Positions 8,804 through 18,512 are shown, counted from the first letter of the stretch. The stretch: DNA of 64,000 bases from Planctomycetota bacterium (GCA_020638835.1 JACKHV010000005.1:62001-126000); one strand, 5' to 3'. A program made the numbers and translations. Notes: generated from the letters alone by a model not told the origin.

Positions 8804-9160
8804 CTTGGACCTTCGAGGTTCCTTGCCGGCGGGCGGTCGCCTCACCGGGATCCCGGAACGACCGGGGCAGCACCCCAGTGTATAGGACCTAGCTGCTGTC
8901 TGTTCGGCTACAGGCCTTCTCAGCTGAAATTCTGCGGACGGAAGTGTTCCGGACTTGGAGCCAGGTCTCGCGGCCCGGTTCGGCGCGTCGGAAGATCGGC
9001 CTCGCGGAGAGCGAATTCGGGGGCCTGGAGCCAGCCAGGTCCGCTTTCAATCACATGTCCGCGTCGCTAGTCTCCGCCTGAAGAACATCTCTTCCCCGAC
9101 AGGAGCACCACGCGTGACCGCTTCCCCCTCGCGAGGGCGCCGACCCGAAACCGACCTCGC
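8804..9160. other. Intergenic region between divergent HicB-like and SNF2 genes
   Basis: These 357 bases separate the leftward HicB-like gene from the rightward helicase operon and should contain both promoters. No convincing gene, tRNA or terminator is visible. A GGAGCCAGGTC-like word occurs twice (near 8958 and 9030). This is also where the left boundary of the island is expected, but I could not identify an attachment site or direct repeat. Confidence 0.5.
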
Positions 9161-12052
9161 ATGACCACCCCGCACCAGTGCAAGTACTGGGCGGCGCAGC
9201 TCGCGCTGAACGGGCCCTCCGGCTCACTCGGGCAGCTCTCGCGGTCGCTGTCGAACTCCCGGATCGACCTGAACCCGCACCAGGTCGATGCGGCGCTCTT
9301 CGCCGTGCGCTCCCCTCTCTCCAAGGGAGTCGTCCTCGCCGACGAGGTCGGCCTGGGCAAGACGATCGAAGCCGGGCTCGTCCTGGCCCAGCGCTGGGCC
9401 GAGCGGCACCGGCGCATCCTGGTGATCGTGCCCGCGACGCTGCGCAACCAGTGGGCGCAGGAACTGCAGGAGAAGTTCCACCTGCCGTCGATCGTGCTCG
9501 AGTCCACGGCCTTCAATCGACTCGTCAAGGAAGGCTCGACGAACCCCTTCGTCCAGGACGACTGCATCGTCATCTGCTCCTACCACTTCGCGGCCAACAA
9601 GGCCGCCTTCGTGGACAGGCAGCCCTGGGACCTGGTCGTCATCGACGAGGCGCACCGTCTGCGCAACGTCTACAAGCCGGGCAACAAGATCGCGCGAGCC
9701 CTGCAGGAGCACATCCACGCCGAGGACAAGGTGCTCTTGACCGCGACGCCCCTGCAGAACTCCCTGATGGAACTCTACGGGTTGATCGGCTTCATCGACC
9801 CCCATGTCTTCGGCGACGAAGTCTCCTTCCGCGAGCAGTTCGTGAGGAACGACGACGAGACCGCGCGCAACGCCCGTCTCAGGCGGCGCCTCGACCCCGT
9901 GTGCCACCGCACGCTGCGCCGACAAGTCGTCGAGTACATCCGCTTCACCCGGCGCATCCCCATCACCCACGAGTTCCTCCCCACCGACGAGGAACACCAG
10001 CTCTACGAAGACGTCTCCGCCTACCTGCGTCGCGAGCGCCTGCACGCCTTGCCCACCGCGCAGCGCATGCTGATCACGATGGTGCTGCGCAAACTGCTCG
10101 CCTCCTCCAGCTTCGCGATCGCCGGCACCCTGCGCTCCCTACAGCGCCGACTCGAGACGGAACTGCGCGAGTTGCCCGTCGACGAGGACGCCGAACTGGA
10201 ATCCGACTACGAGAGCCTCGGCGAGACACGCGACGAGTGGGGTCTCGAAGACGACGCCGAGGAGGACGTGCCGACCAGTGACCGCGAGTCCATCCAGGCC
10301 GAAATCGACGCTCTTCGCGGTTACGTCGCGCTCGCCGAGCGCATCGAGCACAACGCGAAGGGCCACGCCCTGCTCGACGCGCTCGAAGTTGCCTTCCGCA
10401 AGACGTCGGAACTGGGTGGCCGGCCCAAGGCCGTGGTGTTCACCGAGTCGATGCGCACCCAGGCGTACCTCTTCGACCTCCTGGAACGCTCGGGATACGA
10501 GGGTCGCGTGGTGCTGATGAACGGCACGAACAACGACGCCCGTTCCAAGGAGATCTACGGCGAGTGGGCCGAGCGCCGCGGGAGCGCGCGAGGCGGAAGC
10601 CGGCAAGTGGACGTCAAGGCCGCCATCGTCGAAGAGTTCCGCGACCGCGCCACGATCCTGGTCGCGACGGAAGCCGCCGCGGAAGGCGTGAACCTCCAGT
10701 TCTGCTCTCTGGTGGTCAACTACGACCTGCCCTGGAACCCGCAGCGCATCGAACAACGCATCGGCCGCTGTCACCGCTACGGTCAGAAGCATGACGTCGT
10801 CGTCGTCAACTTCCTGAACAAGCGCAACGCCGCCGACCAGCGCGTCCACCAGCTGCTCGCCGAGAAGTTCCACCTCTTCGACGGCGTCTTCGGATCCAGC
10901 GACCAGGTGCTGGGCGCGCTCGAATCCGGCGTCGACGTCGAGCGACGCATCGCGGAGATCTACCAGGAGTGCCGCAGCGAGGAAGCGATCGCCGAAGGCT
11001 TCGCGCGCTTGCAGGCCGACCTGGACGAGGAGATTCAGGACCGCATGGCCCAGACTCGCAGTTTGGTGCTCGAACACTTCGACGAGGACATCCACCAGCG
11101 CCTGCGCTTGCACCGCGATCGCGCACAGGTCGCCCTCGATGACCGCGAACGGCGTCTCTTGGCCTTGACCAGGCACGAGTTGGGCACGGACGCGCACTTC
11201 GAGGACGGCCTCGCCCGCTTCGACTACCGCCCCGACGCGAGCCCGCTGGCGGAACCCGGCACCTACAACTTCGACTGGCGCGAAGCCGAGCGTCGCGGCG
11301 ACGAGTTCTTCCGCACCGACCACCCTCTGGCCCGCGCCGTCATCGACCGGGCCCTGGGCCGCGAGACCGAGTGCGCGACGATCACCTTCGACTACGACGC
11401 CTACGGCGCGACCGTCTCGATCCTCGCCGAGCGACTCGGCGCCCGAGGTTGGCTGCGGGTCGCACGGGTCCGGGTGCAGTCCGTCGAGGCCGAGGAACAC
11501 CTCATCGTGACCGCCGGGGTCGAGGATCCGGAGGAAGCGGGGTCGCTGGTCGTCCAACTGCTCGACGCGGAGTGGTGCGACCGCCTGCTGAACCTCCCCG
11601 GATCTCTGGGCCCGACCCTCGGCGTCCCGGCCCTCGCCGACGGGGCGCTCGAATCCGCGCTCGCGGACGAGCACGCGCGCCTCCTGGCCGAGATCGAGCA
11701 GCGCAACGGCGCCTACTTCGAGGAAGAGGTCGAGAAGCTCGACCGCTGGGCCGAGGACGTCAAGTCCGGCTTGGAGCGCGAGCTGAAGGAGATCGACGCC
11801 GAGATCCGGGCCGCGAGCAAGGAGTCGAAGACCAAGGTCGTGCTCGCGGAGAAGGTCGCGGCGCAACGCCGTGTCCGACAGCTCGACCAGCGCCGCGCGC
11901 GGAAGCGGCGCGAACTCTACGAGGCCCAGGACGAGGTCGATCGTCGGCGCACGGAACTGATCGAGGAGACCGAAGCGCGGCTCCGCACCAGCGCGGATCG
12001 CGAGACGCTGCTCACGATCCGCTGGGAGCTCCCGCTCGGGACGCGAAACTGA
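9161..12052 (+). CDS. SNF2/RapA-type helicase-translocase of a restriction-modification operon
   Basis: A 963-residue superfamily 2 ATPase. Walker A is DEVGLGKT at 61-68, the DEAH box is at 162-165, and motif III is LLTATPLQN at 192-200. The second helicase lobe has VATEAAAEGVNLQ, LPWNPQRIEQRIGR and HRYGQ near residues 500-545, the Snf2 motif V-VI signature. The C-terminus (about 835-945) is a long charged coiled-coil-like helix. Enzymes of this class translocate on duplex DNA. Only 11 bases separate it from the methyltransferase gene, so it is the first gene of a three-gene operon and probably supplies DNA translocation or remodelling to it. DISARM class 1 also pairs an SNF2 helicase (DrmD) with an adenine methylase, but no DrmA or DrmB is present here. 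Confidence 0.85.
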   Translation: MTTPHQCKYWAAQLALNGPSGSLGQLSRSLSNSRIDLNPHQVDAALFAVRSPLSKGVVLADEVGLGKTIEAGLVLAQRWAERHRRILVIVPATLRNQWAQELQEKFHLPSIVLESTAFNRLVKEGSTNPFVQDDCIVICSYHFAANKAAFVDRQPWDLVVIDEAHRLRNVYKPGNKIARALQEHIHAEDKVLLTATPLQNSLMELYGLIGFIDPHVFGDEVSFREQFVRNDDETARNARLRRRLDPVCHRTLRRQVVEYIRFTRRIPITHEFLPTDEEHQLYEDVSAYLRRERLHALPTAQRMLITMVLRKLLASSSFAIAGTLRSLQRRLETELRELPVDEDAELESDYESLGETRDEWGLEDDAEEDVPTSDRESIQAEIDALRGYVALAERIEHNAKGHALLDALEVAFRKTSELGGRPKAVVFTESMRTQAYLFDLLERSGYEGRVVLMNGTNNDARSKEIYGEWAERRGSARGGSRQVDVKAAIVEEFRDRATILVATEAAAEGVNLQFCSLVVNYDLPWNPQRIEQRIGRCHRYGQKHDVVVVNFLNKRNAADQRVHQLLAEKFHLFDGVFGSSDQVLGALESGVDVERRIAEIYQECRSEEAIAEGFARLQADLDEEIQDRMAQTRSLVLEHFDEDIHQRLRLHRDRAQVALDDRERRLLALTRHELGTDAHFEDGLARFDYRPDASPLAEPGTYNFDWREAERRGDEFFRTDHPLARAVIDRALGRETECATITFDYDAYGATVSILAERLGARGWLRVARVRVQSVEAEEHLIVTAGVEDPEEAGSLVVQLLDAEWCDRLLNLPGSLGPTLGVPALADGALESALADEHARLLAEIEQRNGAYFEEEVEKLDRWAEDVKSGLERELKEIDAEIRAASKESKTKVVLAEKVAAQRRVRQLDQRRARKRRELYEAQDEVDRRRTELIEETEARLRTSADRETLLTIRWELPLGTRN

Positions 12053-12063
12053 AGGACGGCCGG

Positions 12064-13806
12064 ATGGCGCACAAGAAGCAGAAGCTCGAACTCACCTGGA
12101 TCGGCAAGGAGGACCGACCGCGGCTGGAGCCGCGGATCTTGATCGAGGATCCGGAGTTGTCGTATCACGCGCCGAAGCGGGTGTCGGGGAAGGACATCTT
12201 CGACAATCTGTTGATTCGGGGCGACAACCTGCTGTCACTGAAAGCACTAGAGCACGAGTTCCGCGGCAAAGTGCGATGCGCGTTCATTGACCCGCCTTAC
12301 AACACAGGCTCAGCCTTCAAGCACTACGATGATGGGCTGGAACACTCCACGTGGCTGAGCCTGATGCGAGACCGCCTAGCGCTGATTCGCGAATTACTAA
12401 GCCTGGACGGCTCCATTTGGATCTCCATTGATGACAATGAGAGCCACTATCTCAAAGTTCTCTGCGACGAGATCTTTGGGCGCACCAACTTCGTCGCCAC
12501 GGTTGTCTGGCAGAAGAATCACGCGCGAAACAACTCTGCAAAGTACCTTGCTGACGACCACGACTTCATCCTTGTGTATGCGCGCGAGCTTGATCACTGG
12601 CGCCGAAACAAGGTTGAGCGCACAGCGGCAAGCGATGCGGACTTCTGGAACCCGGACAATGACCCCCGAGGAGAGTGGCGGCGCTCCGATCTCACCGCGG
12701 CGAAGCCGTACGGGGATGGCAAGTACGAGGTCGTAGGACCACTGGGTGACAAGTTCACACCTCGAGAGAACCGATGGTGGAGCCTCTCTCGCGAGTCGTT
12801 CGAGGAGCTTGTAGGCGACAATCGCATTTGGTGGGGAAAGACCCGACGCACGTTTCCGTTCAGGAAGCGATTCCGTTCCGAGTTGGGGGGCCTGGTCCCG
12901 AACACTGTCTGGCTCAGCGGTGAGGTCGGCAACAACAGAGAAGCCAAGCAAGAAGTCACGCGGATCTTTGGCAGGGACAAGATCTTCTCTACTCCGAAGC
13001 CTGAGAGGCTTGCCGAACGGGTGATCAACATCGCTACTGATCCTGGAGACTTGGTTTTGGACTCGTTCGCGGGGTCGGGCACTACGGGCGCCGTCGCTCA
13101 CAAACTAGGTCGAAAGTGGATCATGGTGGAGCTCGAGGAGCATGCAGAGACACACATCGTGCCCCGGCTCAAGCAAGTCATTGATGGCTGCGACAAGGGG
13201 GGCATGAATGCCCAGGCAAACTGGAAGGGCGGAGGCGGATTCCGCTTCCTTCGCCTGGCCGACTCCCTGCTCCAAAAGGACAAGTGGGACAACTGGGTCG
13301 TCAGCAAGACCTACCGCCCCGAGATGCTCGCCGAGGCCGTGTGCAAGCTCGAGGGCTTCCGCTACGAACCCGATCCGGAAGTGTTCTGGATCCACGGCCG
13401 CTCGACGGAGACGGACTTCCTCTACGTCACGACGCAGAACCTCTCGCGCGAGCAGCTCGCCTTCCTCAGCGAGCAGGTCGGTCCGGATCGGACGCTGTTG
13501 ATCTGCTGCTCCGCCTTCCGCGCCAAGCGCGACGAGTTCGGGAACCTGACATTGAAGAAGATCCCGCAGGCCGTGCTGAGCCGCTGCGAGTGGGGTCGGG
13601 ACGACTACAGCTTGAACGTCGAGGCGCTCCCGCCCGCAGAGGCGGCGGCGGAACTCGAGGAGGACGCTGATCAGGCCGAGAGCGGCGAGGACGCCCCGAC
13701 CGCGGGCCGTCGGCGCAAGGCCAAGCGAAAAGCCAAGCGCAAGACCGCGATGCAGGACCTGCCCCTGCTCGACCTCATGGGTGAGGGCGAAGAGGCAGCG
13801 CGATGA
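12064..13806 (+). CDS. Type III-like adenine-specific DNA methyltransferase (Mod)
   Basis: A 580-residue beta-class N6-adenine methyltransferase. The catalytic motif DPPYNTG starts at residue 76 and precedes the AdoMet-binding motif DSFAGSGTTG (about 333-342), the order expected for type III Mod. The region between them holds the likely target-recognition sequence. The start at 12064 is the first ATG after the helicase stop. The C-terminus is Lys/Arg-rich. Base and codon use change inside the gene: about 12230-13250 is much poorer in GC than its ends (27 of 60 G+C in 12421-12480 against 39 of 60 in 13321-13380), consistent with exchange of a specificity cassette. Its stop overlaps the Res start (ATGA). 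It should mark self DNA for the Res nuclease. Confidence 0.9.
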   Translation: MAHKKQKLELTWIGKEDRPRLEPRILIEDPELSYHAPKRVSGKDIFDNLLIRGDNLLSLKALEHEFRGKVRCAFIDPPYNTGSAFKHYDDGLEHSTWLSLMRDRLALIRELLSLDGSIWISIDDNESHYLKVLCDEIFGRTNFVATVVWQKNHARNNSAKYLADDHDFILVYARELDHWRRNKVERTAASDADFWNPDNDPRGEWRRSDLTAAKPYGDGKYEVVGPLGDKFTPRENRWWSLSRESFEELVGDNRIWWGKTRRTFPFRKRFRSELGGLVPNTVWLSGEVGNNREAKQEVTRIFGRDKIFSTPKPERLAERVINIATDPGDLVLDSFAGSGTTGAVAHKLGRKWIMVELEEHAETHIVPRLKQVIDGCDKGGMNAQANWKGGGGFRFLRLADSLLQKDKWDNWVVSKTYRPEMLAEAVCKLEGFRYEPDPEVFWIHGRSTETDFLYVTTQNLSREQLAFLSEQVGPDRTLLICCSAFRAKRDEFGNLTLKKIPQAVLSRCEWGRDDYSLNVEALPPAEAAAELEEDADQAESGEDAPTAGRRRKAKRKAKRKTAMQDLPLLDLMGEGEEAAR

Positions 13807-16532
13807 GTCGCCACGTGAACGCGATCAGCGGTCGCCTGAGCCTGCGCGACCCGCAGCGCGAGTCGCTCGAGATCCTGGACCGCGTGATGGAGATCGCGCA
13901 GCCGCACAAGGGCGGGGATCCGTCGAAGGTTCTCGCGGCGATCCGCGCGGAGGAGCGCTTCCAGTCCGTCGAGGACTTCGAGCGCGCGTTCCCCAGCCTC
14001 TGCTTCGCGCTGGCCACCGGCGTCGGCAAGACGCGCCTGATGGGCGCGTTCATCAGCTACCTCTACCTCGAGCACGGCATCCGGAACTTCTTCGTGCTGG
14101 CGCCGAACCTGACGATCTACAACAAGCTGGTCGTCGACTTCACGCCCAACACGCCGAAGTACGTCTTCCAGGGCATCGCCGAGTTCGCCGTGAAGGCGCC
14201 GGCCATCGTGACGGGCGACAACTACGAGGACGTGTCGGCGCGCATCAACCTGTTCCAGGACGACGACGTCACGATCAACGTGTTCAACATCGCGAAGTTT
14301 GCCAGTCGCTCGAAGGACGCGCGAAAGGTCTGGCGACTGTCGGAGTTGTTGGGCCAGTCGTACTTCGACTACCTGGCCGGCCTCGACGACCTGGTGATCC
14401 TGATGGACGAGGCGCACCGCTATCGAGCCGGTGCCAGCATGAAGTCGATCGAAGACCTCGATCCGGTGCTCGGCATCGAGCTGACCGCGACGCCGCAGGT
14501 GCAGTCCGGGACGCGCAAGACGCCGTTCAAGAACGTGATCTACAACTACCCGCTCGCTGCCGCGATGCGCGACGGGTACGTGAAGGAACCCGCGGTGGGC
14601 ACACGGCGGGACTTCGATCATCGGAGCATGAGCGAAGCACAGCTCGATCAGCTGAAGCTCGAGGACGGGGTGCGGCTGCACGAGGCGGTGAAGGTCCACC
14701 TCGAGGTCTACGCGCAGGAGAACGGTTTCCACAGGGTCAAGCCCTTCATGCTGGTCGTCGCGACGGAGACGGACCACGCGAACGAGATCGTCGCGCTGAT
14801 CGAGAGCGAGGCCTTCTTCGAGGGACGCTACAAGGGCCGCGTGATCCAGGTCCATTCCGGGCAATCCGGCGAGGAGAAGGACGAGAACGTCGCGCGACTG
14901 CTCGCCGTCGAGGACCCCGACGAGAAGACCGAGATCGTGGTGCACGTCAACATGCTCAAGGAGGGCTGGGACGTCACGAACCTGTACACGATCGTGCCCC
15001 TGCGCGCGGCCGCGTCGAGCACCCTGGTCGAGCAGACGATCGGCCGGGGTCTGCGACTCCCGTACGGCAAACGGACGGGGGTGATCGAGGTCGACACGCT
15101 CACGGTCGTGGCCCACGACCGCTTCCAGGAGATCGTCGACGAGGCGAAGAAGGGCGGATACTCCTTCCGCACCCTCAACGTGGACGAGGCGGACGTCGAG
15201 ACGCGCAAGCAGAGCGTGGTCGCGGCGCCGGTCGTCGAGTCGATCCTGGGCCTGCAGCCGGCGGCGGTTCGGGGGGACGGGAGCGCGGAATCCGTTGCGC
15301 TTCCGGCCGGCTCCTCGGCGTCCGCACCCCCGCGTTTCGAGACGGAGGAGCAGCGGGCCGTTGCACGGCTTGCGCTCGACGCAATTCGGAGGGCGGCGCG
15401 TGACACGGAGACGGTGTCCGGTCCCGCCGCACTGGGCACGGAAGCGGTGCAAGAACGCCTTGTGGCCGATGTCAAGCGCGGCCTCACTTCCGGCCAGCTC
15501 CCGCTGTTCACCGACCTCGACGATGCCGTCCTCGCGGAGATCGTCAAGGAGACTTCGGACGTCTACCTCGCGAACACGATCGCCATCCCGCGGGTGATCG
15601 TGCACCCCACGGGGGAAGTCCGCGCGGGCTTCCGCGCGTTCCAACTCGAACTGGCGGACTTCCGTCTGCAGCCCGTCTCTCGTGAGATCCTTGTTCAGAA
15701 CCTCGTCAGCGATCGACAACAGATCATCGGCGCGCTGGAAGGCGGGCATCAGGAGGAGCGCTTCGAGGACTACGTCGTGCGCGGTCTGATCGACTTCGAC
15801 GACGTCAGCTACGACGACCACGCGGACCTCTTGTACGACCTGGCGGCGCAGTTCGTCGCCCACCTGCGCGGGTACCTCGCGAACGACGATGAGGTTCGTA
15901 ACGTGCTCCTGTTCCACCAGCGAACGATCGCGAACCTCGTCCACGCGCAGATGCAGAACCACTCGTGGGAAGAGGCGACCTCCTACGAGGCGTTCGTCAG
16001 CAGCGGGTTCACCGAGATCCGTCAGCAGGCCTTCGTCGCGCCCGAGGACCAGCCGGTCCGCCAGTTCGACGTTCCGATCAACAACCGCAGCGAGATCCGC
16101 AGCATGCTGTTCGGCGGCTTCCAGCGTTGCCTGTACCCGACGCAGAAGTTCGACTCGGATTCCGAACGCCGCTTCGCCGTGCTGCTCGAACGGGACGAGA
16201 CGGTCGAGAAGTGGTTCAAGCCCGGCAAAGGCGTCTTCCAGATCCGCTACACGGGCGACCATGACTACGAGCCCGACTTCGTGGTGGAGACCCGCGACGC
16301 GAAGCTGCTCTGTGAGCCGAAGAACGCCGGCGCAATGAAGGATCAGACAGTGATCGACAAGGCTCGCGCGGCAGCGACCTGGTGTGAGAATGCGTCGCGC
16401 TACGAGCTGGAGAACGGCGGAAAGCCGTGGAAGTACCTGCTGATCCCGCACGATCAGATCAAGGACAACATGAGCCTCGAAGGCCTGATCCGAAGCTGGA
16501 CGGTGGAGCAACACGGCGGAACCACGGCCTGA
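13803..16532 (+). CDS. Type III restriction Res-like DEAD helicase-endonuclease
   Basis: A 909-residue protein translated from an ATG overlapping the Mod stop. Walker A is ATGVGKT at 71-77, the DEAH box is MDEAHRYRA at about 201-209, motif III is LTATP, and motif VI is IGRGLRLPYGKR. A PD-(D/E)XK nuclease lies near the C-terminus: EPDF with D825, then E838-P-K840, so the three catalytic positions are present. This is the ATP-dependent restriction subunit that would cleave unmodified DNA with Mod. The extra SNF2 gene distinguishes the operon from a plain two-gene type III system. The stop at 16530-16532 lies only 9 bases before the orphan gene end at 16542, so it is close to the island edge. 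Confidence 0.88.
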   Translation: MSRHVNAISGRLSLRDPQRESLEILDRVMEIAQPHKGGDPSKVLAAIRAEERFQSVEDFERAFPSLCFALATGVGKTRLMGAFISYLYLEHGIRNFFVLAPNLTIYNKLVVDFTPNTPKYVFQGIAEFAVKAPAIVTGDNYEDVSARINLFQDDDVTINVFNIAKFASRSKDARKVWRLSELLGQSYFDYLAGLDDLVILMDEAHRYRAGASMKSIEDLDPVLGIELTATPQVQSGTRKTPFKNVIYNYPLAAAMRDGYVKEPAVGTRRDFDHRSMSEAQLDQLKLEDGVRLHEAVKVHLEVYAQENGFHRVKPFMLVVATETDHANEIVALIESEAFFEGRYKGRVIQVHSGQSGEEKDENVARLLAVEDPDEKTEIVVHVNMLKEGWDVTNLYTIVPLRAAASSTLVEQTIGRGLRLPYGKRTGVIEVDTLTVVAHDRFQEIVDEAKKGGYSFRTLNVDEADVETRKQSVVAAPVVESILGLQPAAVRGDGSAESVALPAGSSASAPPRFETEEQRAVARLALDAIRRAARDTETVSGPAALGTEAVQERLVADVKRGLTSGQLPLFTDLDDAVLAEIVKETSDVYLANTIAIPRVIVHPTGEVRAGFRAFQLELADFRLQPVSREILVQNLVSDRQQIIGALEGGHQEERFEDYVVRGLIDFDDVSYDDHADLLYDLAAQFVAHLRGYLANDDEVRNVLLFHQRTIANLVHAQMQNHSWEEATSYEAFVSSGFTEIRQQAFVAPEDQPVRQFDVPINNRSEIRSMLFGGFQRCLYPTQKFDSDSERRFAVLLERDETVEKWFKPGKGVFQIRYTGDHDYEPDFVVETRDAKLLCEPKNAGAMKDQTVIDKARAAATWCENASRYELENGGKPWKYLLIPHDQIKDNMSLEGLIRSWTVEQHGGTTA

Positions 16533-16541
16533 CCAAGGTCC

Positions 16542-16589
16542 GGGACGAGCGCGAACCTCTCGAACGGCGTGCGGATCGACTGGATCTGA
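16542..16589 (+). pseudogene. Remnant 3' end of a beta-propeller-type secreted protein gene
   Basis: The bases read GTSANLSNGVRIDWI and then a stop. The intact protein at 16716-18242 ends CGTGANLTNGVRVDWL, so this is the last 15 codons of a paralogue whose body is absent. The fragment starts within 10 bases of the Res stop. The simplest reading is that the restriction island replaced, or was inserted with deletion of, a gene formerly in tandem with the intact copy. Confidence 0.75.
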
Positions 16590-16715
16590 GGCGCTCGGCG
16601 TCCCGGTCTCGGAGCCGAGGTCTAGATTGGATCCCGCTCCGCGGCCGGCATCCCGCGGGGCCGAGGGTGCGCTTCGCACCGGACGCGAGTGGTGCCGCCG
16701 AACCGGGAGGCACGC

Positions 16716-18242
16716 ATGCCGCATCGCACGACGCTCACCATCGGACTGGCGCTCCTCACCTCCGCGCTGTTCGCCGCGCCCGTTCCCGCGCAGTGCGGGG
16801 AACAGCACGAGCTGATCCCCTTCCCCACCGGCCTCCGCTTCGGCCGCTCGATCACGGCGACGGACACGCACGTCTTCGTCGGCGGGCAGAACTCACCCGG
16901 GATCTACGTCTTCGACGCTGACAGCCTGATCCAGCTGGCGATCTTCAACACGCCAGGGATCGACTCCGACTTCGGCAGGAGCATCGAAGCCGACGGCAAC
17001 TACCTGCTCGTCGGCTCGAAGGGTGAGTACGACCCGGTCACCGGGCTCCGTGGAGCGGCGCACCTGTTCGACGTCTCGACCTACTCCCTCGTCGGTTCCT
17101 TCGCGCCCAACTACCTCGGTGAGCTGGTCGACTTCGGCATCACGGTCGCCGTGCACGGGAACCTCGCCGCGGTCGCGGGACGCGACGTGCAGCCGGGCGA
17201 CGACCTCGGCGTCGTGTTCGTCTTCAGCGTCAGCCCGATGAGCCAGCTGGTCCGCATCCACGGCCCGAACGACACCTTCGGCCGGCAGCTCGCGATCTCG
17301 GACGACTACCTCTGCATCAGCAGCTCGAACCGCGTCTACATCTTCGACGCCGCGAACTTCGCGTCCGTCGGCACGGTCGACCTCACGCCCTACCCGGCCG
17401 GGTCGACGGTCATCGAGATCATCGAAGACCGCTTGTACGTCGGACAAGGCGGCAAGGTCCTCGTCTTCGACGTGAACACGCAGGCCGAGATCGGTCGCTT
17501 GATCCCGTCGGTGGATCCGCTCGAGAACGGCGGCTACGGGCGACGCATCGACGCGAGCGGCGCGACGCTCGCGAACGGCCGCATCGCCGTCACGCGCCCC
17601 GAGCTCGGCTCAACCTACGTCTTCGACGCGCAGAGCCTCGCTCCGATCCGTCGATTCGTCTCGTCCTACGCTGCTCGCGGTCCCCTGTCGAGCCAGTACG
17701 AGCCCGTCGTCGCGATCAACTCGACGCGGCTCTTCGCAACCGACAACGACCGGGTCGTCGTGTACGACCTCGACGTGCCCTGCGAGCTCACGACCTTCTG
17801 CTACGGCGGAGGTCCCGCCTACGCGCCGTGCCTGTGCGGCAACCAGAGCGGCGCCGACGAGCGTGCGGGCTGCACGAACTCCACCGGCCTCGGCTCCACG
17901 CTGCGCGCGACGGGCAGCACCTCGCTCTCCGACGACGACCTGCGGCTGGAGTGCGCGCACGGACCGGTGCACCGGCCCGGCGTCTTCCTGCAGGGCGCGA
18001 GCTCGTTCGCCATCCCCTTCTTCGACGGGATCTTCTGCATGGGCAACCCGACGCAGCGCCTCGAGTTCGCCTTCTTCAACAGCGCGGGCGAGCTCCACAG
18101 CGTCGGCTCCATCGCCAGTCAAGGCGGCGTCGGCGCGCCGGGGACGACGCGCTTCTACCAGCTCTGGTACCGCGATCCGGTCGGCAGCCCCTGCGGCACC
18201 GGCGCCAACCTCACGAACGGCGTACGCGTCGACTGGCTCTAG
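16716..18242 (+). CDS. Secreted beta-propeller-like (FG-GAP/WD-like) protein
   Basis: The ATG at 16716 has a GGGAGG ribosome site 6 bases upstream and starts a signal peptide cleaved after PVPAQ; the frame open from 16689 is not needed. The 508-residue product has about six repeated blade-like units (FVGGQ, YLLVGSK, YVFDA, HLFDV, VVVYDLDV) resembling an extracellular beta-propeller. The C-terminal 140 residues form a separate module with the cysteines of FCYGGG, CLCGN and GC, then SDDDLRLE. I recognise this module as recurrent at the ends of planctomycetal secreted proteins. Function unknown; surface binding or structural. A remnant of a paralogue lies immediately upstream. Confidence 0.8.
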   Translation: MPHRTTLTIGLALLTSALFAAPVPAQCGEQHELIPFPTGLRFGRSITATDTHVFVGGQNSPGIYVFDADSLIQLAIFNTPGIDSDFGRSIEADGNYLLVGSKGEYDPVTGLRGAAHLFDVSTYSLVGSFAPNYLGELVDFGITVAVHGNLAAVAGRDVQPGDDLGVVFVFSVSPMSQLVRIHGPNDTFGRQLAISDDYLCISSSNRVYIFDAANFASVGTVDLTPYPAGSTVIEIIEDRLYVGQGGKVLVFDVNTQAEIGRLIPSVDPLENGGYGRRIDASGATLANGRIAVTRPELGSTYVFDAQSLAPIRRFVSSYAARGPLSSQYEPVVAINSTRLFATDNDRVVVYDLDVPCELTTFCYGGGPAYAPCLCGNQSGADERAGCTNSTGLGSTLRATGSTSLSDDDLRLECAHGPVHRPGVFLQGASSFAIPFFDGIFCMGNPTQRLEFAFFNSAGELHSVGSIASQGGVGAPGTTRFYQLWYRDPVGSPCGTGANLTNGVRVDWL

Positions 18243-18245
18243 CGG

Positions 18246-18356
18246 CGAGCGATACCGTGCCGCAACCGTTTCGTTCACGATGCGCGTGAAACCGGCGCCC
18301 CGCGGGCGCCGGCTTCACGCATCGTGAACGAAACGGTTGCGGCACGGTATCGCTCG
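18246..18356. repeat. REP-like hairpin repeat, copy 2
   Basis: Arm 18246-18300 pairs with 18304-18356 around a 3-base loop (CGC). The arms are nearly perfect, with one substitution and a 2-base length difference. The sequence matches the 7942-8040 hairpin over the words ACCGTGCCGCAAC and GTTTCGTTCACGA. It begins 4 bases after the stop of the beta-propeller gene and may act as its transcription terminator. Confidence 0.88.
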
Positions 18357-18512
18357 ATCGGCGTGTGGAAGCGCACGCCCTGGCGAGGCGGAGCGTCGTG
18401 TGGTCTGCTGCACGCCGCGTGCGGGCGGCGCGCGCGACGGCGTGACCTTTGCAGGGTCGCCCGCTTCCCCGCGTCGCGCTCGCCTCGTCCCGCTCGAAGT
18501 CAAGGAAGCCTG

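Noticed and set aside
9161..16532. Full DISARM or BREX system
   Set aside because: No DrmA/DrmB (DUF1998), PLD nuclease, BrxC, PglZ or BrxL; only SNF2, Mod and Res are present.
13671..16871. A 1066-codon open frame on the minus strand
   Set aside because: It is antisense to the Res gene, has no recognisable motif and a composition (Arg, Val, Asp, Leu) typical of frames opposite GC-rich genes.
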